A stretch of DNA of 6,741 nucleotides from an uncultured Candidatus Melainabacteria bacterium (GCA_934747325.1 CAKVGW010000074.1:1-6741), one strand, 5' to 3'. Positions 1 through 5,971 are shown, counted from the first letter of the stretch. The notes: a model not told the origin generated them from the letters alone. Made by a program: numbers and translations.

Positions 1-88
1 TATCCTTGTAATAGTTAGAGGGATCCACCTCGGGGTAAATGAAAAAGCTCGCAGATGTCACTGTTTGCTAAAAAGTAATTTATTTCCC
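1..88. other. Unassigned GC-richer block upstream of thrS
   Basis: Bases about 16-62 are clearly richer in G and C than anything nearby. They contain a short hairpin, GAGG (18-21) pairing with CCTC (28-31) around a six-base loop. No tRNA, T-box, SRP, tmRNA or RNase P signature is recognisable. A 20-codon open frame on the minus strand (61 to the edge) and a 31-codon open frame on the plus strand (2-94) both exist, but their codons are unlike the neighbours' and neither has a ribosome site. The pattern GGGATCC followed by AAGCTC and GATGTCA loosely recalls dispersed intergenic palindromic repeats known from several bacteria. A decayed repeat cut by the window edge is therefore my best guess, held weakly. 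Confidence 0.25.
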
Positions 89-108
89 AAAGGATAGAAA
101 GAAAAAGA

Positions 109-1881
109 ATGGAAAAAAACAACGAAACACTAAGAGTTTTAAGACACTCTTGCTCACACATCATGGCTCAAGCCGTTCAAAAGCTGTTCCCACAAGCAAA
201 GTTAGCTATCGGGCCGGCAACTGATGACGGTTTCTATTATGACTTCGATTTGATTGATGGTCATGCTTTCACAGAAGAAGATTTGGCTAAAATCGAAGAA
301 GAAATGAAAAACATTATCAAACAAAACTTGACGTTTGAAAAATATGTTATTCCTGATGTAGAGAAACAAATCGCTGAATTCAAAGCTGAGGGCGAGATTT
401 ACAAAGCAGAATTATTAGAAGAACACAAAAATGATAATCCAACTTTGTATTTGACAAAAGATAAAGATGGAAATGTGTTATTTAACGATTTGTGTGCAGG
501 TCCTCACATTCCTAACACATCTTATATAAAAGGTAACGCAATTAAACTTCTTAAAGTTGCAGGTGCTTATTGGAGAGGCAATGAAAAAAACAAAATGCTT
601 CAAAGAATTTATGCTACTGCATATTGGAATAAAGAAGATTTGCAAGCTTATTTAACTTTCTTGGAAGAAGCTGCAAAACGTGACCACAGAAAACTTGGTA
701 CTCAATTAGATTTATTCTCAGTTAGAGAAGAAATCGGCGGTGGTTTAGTTTTATGGCATCCAAATCTTTATACAGTAAGAGAACAAATTGAAAACTATTG
801 GAGAGAAGAACACAGAAAACGTGGTTATGTGATTGTTCAAACTCCTCAAATTGCAAAATCTAAATTGTGGGAAATCTCAGGTCACATGGATCACTACAAA
901 GAAAACATGTTCTTTATTCAAAAAGATGAAGATTCAGATGAACAATATGTAGTAAAACCAATGAACTGTCCATTCCACATCTTGATTTATCAAGCAAACA
1001 GGCATTCATACCGTTCATTACCATTAAGAATGGCTGAATTAGGTACAGTTTACAGAAAAGAAAAATCAGGTGCTTTGTCAGGTTTAACTCGTGTTCAAGG
1101 CTTTACTCAAGATGATGCTCACATTTTCTGTACACCTGAACAGTTGGTTGATGAAATTAATCAAATTATCGACTTTGTTGCTGATACAATGAAAATCTTC
1201 AAAATGGGTTTTGAAGTTGAACTTTCTACTCGTCCAGAAAGTTATGTAGGTGACTTGAAAAACTGGGAATTAGCTGAAGCCGGTTTAAAAGAAGCTATGG
1301 ATAAACGTGGAATGAAGTACGATATCAACGAAGGTGATGGCGCATTTTATGGCCCTAAAATTGACTTTAAGGTTAAAGATGCTCTTGGCAGAACTTGGCA
1401 GTGTGCTACTATTCAGCTTGACTTCAACCTTCCTGAAAGATTTGATATCAAGTATCAAGATAAAGACGGAAGCATGAAAACTCCTGTAATGCTTCACAGA
1501 GTTATCTTCGGTTCTATGGAAAGATTCCACGGCATTTTGATTGAACACTATGCAGGTGCTTTCCCAACTTGGTTAGCACCAACTCAAGTTGCAATTGTTC
1601 CTATTTCAAACGAAAAACACGCAGACTTTGCAGAACAAGTTTACAAGAAAATGCGTGACGCAGGAATAAGAGTAAAACTTGACGATAGATCTGAATCAAT
1701 GAACTACAAAATCAGAGAATCATTACAAGACAAGAAAATTCCTTACGTTTGTGTAATCGGTGATAAGGAAATCGAAGCAAACGCAGTTGCTGTAAGAAAA
1801 CGTGGCGTAGGTCAGGTTGGTACGGTAAGCGTTGATGAATTTATTGCTAATATCGAAAAAGAAATTAAAGATAGAGCATAA
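109..1881 (+). CDS. thrS: Threonyl-tRNA synthetase, TGS-less form
   Basis: Class II threonine-tRNA ligase: activates threonine with ATP, charges tRNA-Thr and edits Ser-tRNA-Thr in the cytoplasm. The protein has 590 residues. The editing (SAD) domain is at about 1-180, with the zinc-type motifs HSCSH (H13, H17) and DLCAGPH (D127, C129, H133). The aminoacylation core is at about 195-485, with zinc ligands C287, H338 and H463 by family alignment, motif 2 around YRKEKSG (315-321, R316) and motif 3 around HRVIFGSMERF (463-473). The anticodon-binding domain is at about 490-590. E. coli ThrRS (642 residues) starts with a TGS domain of about 60 residues; here it is missing. This is not a start error: in-frame stops at 16-18, 40-42 and 76-78 leave no room upstream. 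I recall cyanobacterial ThrRS also lacking it. The likely ribosome site AAAGGA (89-94) sits 14 bases before the ATG, rather far. The gene appears monocistronic, with a strong terminator behind it. Confidence 0.97.
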   Translation: MEKNNETLRVLRHSCSHIMAQAVQKLFPQAKLAIGPATDDGFYYDFDLIDGHAFTEEDLAKIEEEMKNIIKQNLTFEKYVIPDVEKQIAEFKAEGEIYKAELLEEHKNDNPTLYLTKDKDGNVLFNDLCAGPHIPNTSYIKGNAIKLLKVAGAYWRGNEKNKMLQRIYATAYWNKEDLQAYLTFLEEAAKRDHRKLGTQLDLFSVREEIGGGLVLWHPNLYTVREQIENYWREEHRKRGYVIVQTPQIAKSKLWEISGHMDHYKENMFFIQKDEDSDEQYVVKPMNCPFHILIYQANRHSYRSLPLRMAELGTVYRKEKSGALSGLTRVQGFTQDDAHIFCTPEQLVDEINQIIDFVADTMKIFKMGFEVELSTRPESYVGDLKNWELAEAGLKEAMDKRGMKYDINEGDGAFYGPKIDFKVKDALGRTWQCATIQLDFNLPERFDIKYQDKDGSMKTPVMLHRVIFGSMERFHGILIEHYAGAFPTWLAPTQVAIVPISNEKHADFAEQVYKKMRDAGIRVKLDDRSESMNYKIRESLQDKKIPYVCVIGDKEIEANAVAVRKRGVGQVGTVSVDEFIANIEKEIKDRA

Positions 1882-1899
1882 GTTTTATTTATTACTTTG

Positions 1900-1938
1900 A
1901 ACGGCGCAAGATTTGAAGGTCTTGCGCCGTTTATTTTT
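1900..1938 (+). terminator. Intrinsic terminator of thrS
   Basis: A perfect 12-bp stem, AACGGCGCAAGA (1900-1911) with TCTTGCGCCGTT (1920-1931), encloses an eight-base loop. A T-rich tail ending in TTTTT (1934-1938) follows. It starts 18 bases after the thrS stop codon. The GC-rich stem stands out against the AT-rich surroundings, so this is a textbook Rho-independent terminator. Confidence 0.93.
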
Positions 1939-1949
1939 AGTTTTATAAT
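1922..1949 (+). promoter_or_regulatory. Candidate adk promoter overlapping the thrS terminator
   Basis: A perfect -10 hexamer, TATAAT, lies at 1944-1949. The best -35 candidate, TTGCGC (1922-1927, spacer 16), matches only the TTG half and lies inside the 3' arm of the thrS terminator. A start near 1956 would give a leader of about 14 bases, just enough for the adk ribosome site. AT-rich DNA yields chance TATAAT matches, so the call rests mainly on its position between a strong terminator and a gene that otherwise lacks a promoter. Confidence 0.45.
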
Positions 1950-1969
1950 TATTGAAGAAGGAGAAAGTT

Positions 1970-2626
1970 ATGAAAAAAGAATTGATATTTCTTGGACCAC
2001 CGGCTTGTGGTAAAGGTACTCAAACAAACAGATTGTCTGAATTTTTAGGTTTTCCTCATGTTGATACAGGTTCACTTTTGAGAGCTGAAATCTCTAAAGA
2101 ATCAGAAGAAGGCAAAATTGCAAAATCTTTTATTGATAAAGGTCAACTTGTTCCTGCAGAACTAGTAGGCAGAATTATTGCTAAAAGATTGGCTGAAAAA
2201 GATTGCGAAAATGGTTATGTTTTGGATGGTTATCCAAGAAGCTTGGAACAAGCAAAAATGCTTGAAGAAATCAATAAAAATGTTGATAAAGAAGCTGCTT
2301 CTTTTAAGGCTATTTATTTTGATATTGATACTCAAATTCTTATCGAAAGAATTATTTATCGCGAATCTTGTCCTGTTTGTGGTGAAATTTATAACAAGAA
2401 ATTTAAACCTTCTAAAGTTGCAGGCAAATGTGATAAATGTAATGTTGATTTAAAAACAAGAGCAGATGATAACGAAGAAACTGCAAAATTACGTTTTGAA
2501 ACTTATTTCAACGAAACTGCACCGCTTGTTAAATTCTATGAAGATAAAGGCGTTCTTTATAAGATTGATGCAAACGGTTCAATTGATGAAGTTTGGGAAA
2601 GACTTCTAAAAGTAGTAAATGCATAA
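1970..2626 (+). CDS. adk: Adenylate kinase with zinc-binding LID
   Basis: Cytosolic nucleotide kinase interconverting ATP + AMP and 2 ADP. The 218 residues are typical of the long-LID bacterial form. The P-loop is GPPACGKGT (9-17). The NMP-binding stretch reads DTGSLLR (32-38), where most family members have STGDxLR. DGYPR (86-90) replaces the usual DGFPR. The LID has four cysteines, C134/C137 and C154/C157, in the spacing that holds a structural zinc, followed by TRADDNEET (163-171) and R175. The start is the ATG at 1970: AAGGAG (1958-1963) lies six bases upstream. A TTG at 1952 in the same frame would add six residues but would place the ribosome site inside the gene. adk often sits in the ribosomal protein cluster next to secY; here it stands alone between two terminators, so it appears to be transcribed by itself. 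Confidence 0.97.
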   Translation: MKKELIFLGPPACGKGTQTNRLSEFLGFPHVDTGSLLRAEISKESEEGKIAKSFIDKGQLVPAELVGRIIAKRLAEKDCENGYVLDGYPRSLEQAKMLEEINKNVDKEAASFKAIYFDIDTQILIERIIYRESCPVCGEIYNKKFKPSKVAGKCDKCNVDLKTRADDNEETAKLRFETYFNETAPLVKFYEDKGVLYKIDANGSIDEVWERLLKVVNA

Positions 2627-2645
2627 TTAAAAAACATATAAGGTA

Positions 2646-2692
2646 TTACAAAGCTGAGTTAAAAATCCTTTAACTCAGCTTTGTAAATTTTT
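2646..2692 (+). terminator. Intrinsic terminator of adk
   Basis: A perfect 18-bp stem, TTACAAAGCTGAGTTAAA (2646-2663) with its exact reverse complement (2669-2686), closes over a five-base loop. A run of five T (2688-2692) follows. It begins 19 bases after the adk stop codon. The AT-rich outer stem also places an A run ahead of the hairpin for the opposite strand, but the next minus-strand gene already ended at 3176, so it most likely serves adk. Confidence 0.92.
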
Positions 2693-2723
2693 GTTACAAA
2701 AAGGCAAATTTCCCTGAAAAAAT

Positions 2724-2749
2724 GTTTTACATGATATAGAAGGTAAAAC
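2724..2749 (+). promoter_or_regulatory. Inverted repeat around a -10-like hexamer
   Basis: GTTTTAC (2724-2730) and its exact reverse complement GTAAAAC (2743-2749) are separated by 12 bases that contain TATAGA (2735-2740), a possible -10 element of the following gene. I find no good -35 hexamer at the expected distance. The arrangement would suit an operator covering a promoter, but a 7-bp inverted repeat of A/T-rich arms can arise by chance. Confidence 0.3.
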
Positions 2750-2765
2750 TCTATGGAGGTTTTTT

Positions 2766-3179
2766 ATGTGTAGCGTTTCTTTTCATGGCGAGTCTGCCGG
2801 AAGCATCGGTTACTTAGATAAAGTTTCATCGCGTGGTGGTGAATCAGCAGGAAGCATTGGAAAAATTACCAACGCTCAAGGTGAAGCAACTCTTGTTCAA
2901 AGTCCTGAGTGTGATACAGTTAATTTTAAAGGTAGAGAAGAAAAGAAAAAATCTTCTTTCTTTGGAACAATCTTAGGATTAGCTGCAACAGCAGGCATTG
3001 CAATCGGTGGTTTGGCTTATGCACATAAATCAGGTTCTATTGCCAAGTTAAAAGACGGCAATATTAAAAAACATTTGGCAAAAGCAGGTGAAACTTGCTA
3101 CGAATGGTGCAACAAAACTAAAGATTTTGGTGAAAAGTATTATAATAAAATCAAAAATTATATCAATAAAAAATCTTAA
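2766..3179 (+). CDS. Small single-pass membrane protein with GESAGSIG repeat
   Basis: I do not recognise this 137-residue protein. The start is supported by TGGAGG (2754-2759) six bases before the ATG. The N-terminal third is rich in Gly and Ser and holds the octapeptide GESAGSIG twice (8-15 and 25-32). A basic KKK stretch (60-62) precedes one hydrophobic segment (about 65-86), glycine-rich with two GxxxG spacings (G67/G71, G77/G81), which suggests helix-helix packing in the membrane. The C-terminal 50 residues are strongly basic, with a C-x3-C pair (C111, C115). There is no Sec-type signal peptide at the start. The positive charges on both sides of the segment leave the topology open. It stands alone behind the adk terminator and converges on the next gene with a four-base overlap of the stop codons. 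The codon choice resembles the neighbours', so recent transfer is not indicated. Function unknown. Confidence 0.82.
   Translation: MCSVSFHGESAGSIGYLDKVSSRGGESAGSIGKITNAQGEATLVQSPECDTVNFKGREEKKKSSFFGTILGLAATAGIAIGGLAYAHKSGSIAKLKDGNIKKHLAKAGETCYEWCNKTKDFGEKYYNKIKNYINKKS
2787..2861 (+). repeat. Two in-frame copies encoding GESAGSIG
   Basis: Bases 2787-2810 and 2838-2861 both encode GESAGSIG, with 27 bases (nine codons) between them. The copies differ at six of 24 bases (GGC/GGT, GAG/GAA, TCT/TCA, GCC/GCA, ATC/ATT, GGT/GGA), all silent. That pattern shows selection on the peptide rather than a fresh DNA duplication. Confidence 0.85.
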
Positions 3180-3448
3180 GCATTACCTATTCTGAACCAA
3201 TTTACAAATTTGTTAAATAAAGTGTTTTCAGGAATATCTTCTTCCTTTATTGATGGTTCTTCCGATTCAAATAGAATCTCGTTTGGTTCATTTTCTTCTT
3301 TGCGTTCAAACATATCTTCATCCGGCTCATCCTTGCGTTTTTTGTTTTGGCGCATATACATTCCGCCTCCGCCTAAGCCGCCACCATCTTTGTAGGTTGC
3401 TTGAGCTTTGTTAATTGGGTTGACATTACTGTTAAAATCAAAAGACAT
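3176..3448 (-). CDS. Acidic, probably disordered protein with three P-x-x-x-[LM]-F motifs
   Basis: I do not recognise this 90-residue protein. Residues 21-29 are nearly all glycine (GGGLGGGG within), 33-40 are basic (QNKKRK within), and 41-74 are very acidic with prolines, all typical of disorder. Three copies of a hexapeptide, P-[DNE]-[EN]-x-[LM]-F, occur: PDEDMF (42-47), PNEILF (55-60) and PENTLF (73-78). Each is followed by E or N. The end, KFVNWFRIG, is hydrophobic and basic and could be an amphipathic helix. The ATG start has only a weak GGGA ribosome site, but a perfect TATAAT lies 32 bases upstream on this strand. The opposite strand also has a shorter open frame with a TTG start. I prefer the minus strand for its longer frame, ATG start, promoter and repeated peptide motif. 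It is convergent with the previous gene and divergent from the next. The function is unknown; a scaffold or adaptor role is a guess. Confidence 0.68.
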   Translation of the reverse strand: MSFDFNSNVNPINKAQATYKDGGGLGGGGMYMRQNKKRKDEPDEDMFERKEENEPNEILFESEEPSIKEEDIPENTLFNKFVNWFRIGNA

Positions 3449-3480
3449 AATTTTTAGTCCCGATTGTACGTTGCATGTAT

Positions 3481-3486
3481 ATTATA
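3481..3486 (-). promoter_or_regulatory. -10 element of the minus-strand small gene
   Basis: The plus-strand ATTATA reads TATAAT on the minus strand. It would start transcription about 26 bases ahead of the ATG at 3448. No convincing -35 hexamer lies 16-18 bases further upstream. Together with the plus-strand element nearby it makes a compact divergent promoter region. Confidence 0.45.
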
Positions 3487-3517
3487 AACTATTTTTCAAC
3501 TTTTTCTAGTGTTTTTA

Positions 3518-3526
3518 TGCTAAAAT
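3518..3526 (+). promoter_or_regulatory. Extended -10 element of the phosphoesterase gene
   Basis: TGCTAAAAT (3518-3526) fits an extended -10 (TG-n-TATAAT) with one mismatch. Only a poor -35 candidate precedes it, as expected for extended -10 promoters. Initiation near 3533 would leave a very short leader starting just before the GAGG ribosome site at 3536-3539. Confidence 0.42.
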
Positions 3527-3545
3527 CATTCTCGTGAGGTAGTGA

Positions 3546-4325
3546 ATGAAAAAATTTTTGAGTATTTGTTTTTTGTTTCTAATGTCTGCAATGGCTTCTC
3601 AAGCTAATGATTTGCGTTTCGTGCAAGTTACTGATGTTCGCTATAATTCGGCAGAAGATAACGGAACTTTTGCTAAAACTATTCAAGATATTAATAAGCA
3701 AAAAGACGTTAAGTTTGTTGTGTTTACAGGTGATAATATTAACAAGCCCGATAAAAATGATTTGTCTGCATTTTTAAAAGAAGCTAAAAAGCTTAATTGC
3801 CCTTTTTATATGGTAATTGGTGACAAAGATGTCAATAAACATAAAGAAATGAGCAAAAAACAATACATCAAAGAAATTCAACACCACATGAAAAAATACA
3901 AATTTGAACACCCAAGTTATGCTTTTGAGCGCGAAGGTGTTGTATTTATTGTAGTTGATGGTTCGAAAGATGTTCTTCCGGGAACAAACGGATATTTTAA
4001 AGAAGATGTTTTGACATGGTTAGAAAATGAGCTTGCAAAATATAGCGCACAAAATGTAATAATTTTGCAACATTTTCCTCTGATTCCGCCTTCAAACAAA
4101 GAAACCTATTATACATTTAAACCTGAAAACTATTTGAAAATTTTGCATAATAATAAAAATGTAAAAGCCGTAATTTCAGGTCACTTTGGGGTAAATAACG
4201 AACAGCATGTTGATGGTGTTGCGCATATTTCGACTTCACCTGTTCCATATTATAGAATTATAGATGTGATGGACTGTGATACTCCAAATCCTACTATTTG
4301 GGCAGAATTAAAAGAAGTTAAGTAG
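3546..4325 (+). CDS. Exported calcineurin-like phosphoesterase homologue with eroded active site
   Basis: The 259-residue protein shows the order of motifs of the calcineurin-like metallophosphoesterase fold (class III cyclic-nucleotide phosphodiesterase type). A Sec signal peptide is evident: MKK, a hydrophobic core at about 4-16, and likely cleavage after SQA (20), so the protein acts outside the cytoplasmic membrane. Family motifs D-x-H, G-D, G-N-H-D, H and G-H-x-H appear here as D30-V-R32, G62-D63, G92-D93-K94-D95, H176 (QHFP) and G212-H213-F-G215. D30, D63, H176 and H213 are kept. The first-motif His is Arg, the GNHD Asn and His are Asp and Lys, and the last His is Gly. By family knowledge the first metal site has lost both histidines, while the second is nearly intact. 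It may bind one metal, act on another substrate, or be a non-catalytic binding protein. Ribosome site GAGG (3536-3539) is six bases before the ATG. C8 is not in a proper lipobox. Confidence 0.85.
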   Translation: MKKFLSICFLFLMSAMASQANDLRFVQVTDVRYNSAEDNGTFAKTIQDINKQKDVKFVVFTGDNINKPDKNDLSAFLKEAKKLNCPFYMVIGDKDVNKHKEMSKKQYIKEIQHHMKKYKFEHPSYAFEREGVVFIVVDGSKDVLPGTNGYFKEDVLTWLENELAKYSAQNVIILQHFPLIPPSNKETYYTFKPENYLKILHNNKNVKAVISGHFGVNNEQHVDGVAHISTSPVPYYRIIDVMDCDTPNPTIWAELKEVK

Positions 4326-4334
4326 TGCTTTGTT

Positions 4335-4370
4335 GTGTAAAGTATAAACTTTACACTTATTAATAATTTG
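4335..4370 (+). terminator. Possible terminator of the phosphoesterase gene
   Basis: A perfect 9-bp stem, GTGTAAAGT (4335-4343) with ACTTTACAC (4348-4356), closes over the loop ATAA, ten bases after the stop codon. The tail TTATTAATAATTT is T-rich but interrupted by A, and the stem is AT-rich, so termination may be leaky. It separates the gene from the flagellar promoter that follows directly. Confidence 0.5.
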
Positions 4371-4396
4371 AAAAGATTTTCATCTTAGGTTATGAT
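4368..4396 (+). promoter_or_regulatory. Sigma-70 type promoter of the fliF-fliG operon
   Basis: TTGAAA (4368-4373) and TATGAT (4391-4396), each five of six to consensus, are spaced by exactly 17 bases. It is the best-matching promoter in the window. Initiation near 4403 gives a leader of about 24 bases. I see no sigma-54 (GG-N10-GC) or sigma-28 like pattern upstream of fliF, which suggests transcription by the housekeeping sigma factor. Confidence 0.65.
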
Positions 4397-4426
4397 TATT
4401 ATTGAATAATTGTGCGTGGGGAGTAC

Positions 4427-5971
4427 ATGGAAAATAATTATTTTGCACTACTAGCTAATGATGTGAAGAAGTTGTGGAACGGTTTGGACGGCAACCAAAA
4501 ACTCGGCATGCTTGCGCTTATCGTTGTAACGATTGCTGTTGCGGCTTTTTTCTTATCTAAAGCTATGGAACCGGATTGGGTTGTTTTATATTCAGATTTA
4601 AATGAAGTTAATGCTATAAATATCGTTGAAAACATGAAGAAAAACGGTTATCGTTACAAAGTGTCAGAAGATCATAAAACGATTTTAGTACCGTCAAACA
4701 CTCGTGATGAAATGCGTGTTTTTGTTGCTGAAAATGATTTGATTAAAAATGGCGATACAGGTTTTGAACTTTTAGATGATATGCAATTGGGTTCAACCGA
4801 TTTTAAAAATAAATTAACAAAACAAAGAATTTTTCAAGGTGAATTAACTCGCTCTATTGAAAAAATTCAAGGTGTTAAATATGCTCGTGTTCAGCTTGCC
4901 GAACCGGAACGCTCTATTTTTGAAGATAACGATGCAAAACCGACTGCGTCCGTAGTTTTGGTTTTAGAACCCGGATATAAAATTAAAAGTTCACAAGTTA
5001 AGGCAATAAAGAATTTGGTAGCTTATGCCGTTCCGAGAATGACTCCTGAACAAGTTTTTATTACTGACCAAAACGGCAACAGTTTATCTGACGAAACTTC
5101 TAAAAACTCAACAGATATGGAGAGTTTTAAAACAAATTTAGAAAAAGATACAGCCAAAAAAGTTTCAGAAGTTTTAGAAAAAATTGTCGGCAAAGGCAAT
5201 GTTTCTGTTCAGGTTAATGCTGATATTGATTTTAATTCGGCAAAATCAACAATAGAAAGTTATATTCCTGTAAACGATAAAGGAGAAGGCGTTGTAACAA
5301 GTTCTCAAACAGAAGTTGAAACTTATGAAAATCCTAACAACGTACCTAATCCGAATGGCGTAAATCAAAAAAACTTGAACTATTCAAAACAAAAGACTGC
5401 TGTAAATTACAGCGTGTCAAAAGAAGTTAAACAAGTTGTTTACGCTCCGGGAACTATAAAAAGACTTTCAATTGCGGTTGCGGTTAACAAAATTTTGACG
5501 GAAGCTGAAAAAGAAGAACTTAAAAATCTTGTACTTTCAGCGTCAGGCGTAGATTATTCAAGAGGTGATGTAATTTCTGTTTCAGGCTTGCAGTTTGAAG
5601 GTGCATCAATTGATAAAAAGGCTCAAGAAGACTTTGCTAAACAATATCAACAAGAGCAAACGATGTATTTTATAACTTCATCAGTAATTCCTTTGATTGT
5701 AGTATTGGTATTGGGTTGTTTTGCATTGTTTATTTTGAAGAATTTTGTGTCAAAAATGCCTACACCAAAACGTCAAGAACGCAGAATGCCTGAAGAAATA
5801 GTGGAAACACAAACTGAAGACGAAGAACAAGAAGAAAACTTGCCAAAAATTGAATTAAACAAAAAAGAGATTAAATCTCAAAAAGAACAAAGTATAAACG
5901 AATTGAATGAAGCTGTAATGGCGTCACCAGAGGATGCTGCGAAGCTGATTACGTCGTTTATTAAGGACTAA
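4427..5971 (+). CDS. fliF: Flagellar MS-ring protein FliF
   Basis: FliF forms the MS ring in the inner membrane, the base on which the flagellar export apparatus and rotor assemble. Counted from the ATG at 4427 it has 514 residues, slightly short of the usual ~550. It has a first membrane helix at about 26-44. Periplasmic ring-building domains follow: YSDL (55-58), GFELLDD (112-118), and the conserved helix and strand around GELTRSIEKIQGVKYARVQL (138-157). A Gly/Asn-rich beta-collar region lies at about 275-335. A second membrane helix is at about 415-440, then a cytoplasmic tail with a Glu-rich linker (454-470). The C-terminal helix (490-514, SPEDAAKLITSFIKD at its end) is the conserved FliG-binding element. 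A GTG at 4412 would add five residues but has no ribosome site, whereas GGGGAG (4418-4423) precedes the ATG, though at a short three-base spacing. The neighbour upstream is not fliE or flgBC, so fliF appears to open this operon. fliG follows 156 bases on. Confidence 0.96.
   Translation: MENNYFALLANDVKKLWNGLDGNQKLGMLALIVVTIAVAAFFLSKAMEPDWVVLYSDLNEVNAINIVENMKKNGYRYKVSEDHKTILVPSNTRDEMRVFVAENDLIKNGDTGFELLDDMQLGSTDFKNKLTKQRIFQGELTRSIEKIQGVKYARVQLAEPERSIFEDNDAKPTASVVLVLEPGYKIKSSQVKAIKNLVAYAVPRMTPEQVFITDQNGNSLSDETSKNSTDMESFKTNLEKDTAKKVSEVLEKIVGKGNVSVQVNADIDFNSAKSTIESYIPVNDKGEGVVTSSQTEVETYENPNNVPNPNGVNQKNLNYSKQKTAVNYSVSKEVKQVVYAPGTIKRLSIAVAVNKILTEAEKEELKNLVLSASGVDYSRGDVISVSGLQFEGASIDKKAQEDFAKQYQQEQTMYFITSSVIPLIVVLVLGCFALFILKNFVSKMPTPKRQERRMPEEIVETQTEDEEQEENLPKIELNKKEIKSQKEQSINELNEAVMASPEDAAKLITSFIKD

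Noticed and set aside
1..61. Minus-strand start of a gene leaving the window (GTG at 61)
   Set aside because: The 20 visible codons look protein-like but are GC-rich, unlike the neighbours, with no ribosome site and a stop just upstream; other frames of the same stretch are open too.
39..71. Ten-codon frame MKKLADVTVC ahead of thrS as an attenuation leader peptide
   Set aside because: It holds a single threonine codon, its ribosome site would be only three bases from the ATG, and no terminator/antiterminator pair follows before thrS.
1..108. T-box riboswitch controlling thrS
   Set aside because: No match to the conserved T-box core AGGGTGGNACCGCG and no terminator before the start codon.
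1285..1548. Minus-strand 87-codon frame inside thrS
   Set aside because: Antisense of the conserved ThrRS catalytic core, with no family resemblance.
1952..1969. TTG at 1952 as the adk start
   Set aside because: It would swallow the AAGGAG ribosome site, and the ATG at 1970 fits the family N-terminus.
2178..2453. Plus-strand 91-codon frame overlapping adk in another frame
   Set aside because: Lys/Leu-rich translation of AT-rich adk codons; adk is certain here.
3201..3217. Palindrome ACAAATTTGT (3204-3213) as a terminator or operator between the convergent genes
   Set aside because: It lies within the coding part of the minus-strand gene, is short and AT-only apart from one C-G pair, and lacks a loop and a T tract.
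3210..3395. Plus-strand 61-codon frame with a proline run (PPPPKPPP)
   Set aside because: It begins at TTG without a ribosome site and is the antisense of the Gly-rich stretch in the better supported minus-strand gene.
3546..3605. Lipoprotein signal with C8 in the phosphoesterase
   Set aside because: The residue before Cys is Ile, not Gly, Ala or Ser, and Cys lies in the middle of the hydrophobic core; an ordinary Sec signal with cleavage after residue 20 fits better.
4412..4426. GTG at 4412 as the fliF start
   Set aside because: No ribosome site upstream; GGGGAG lies inside this extension and serves the ATG at 4427.
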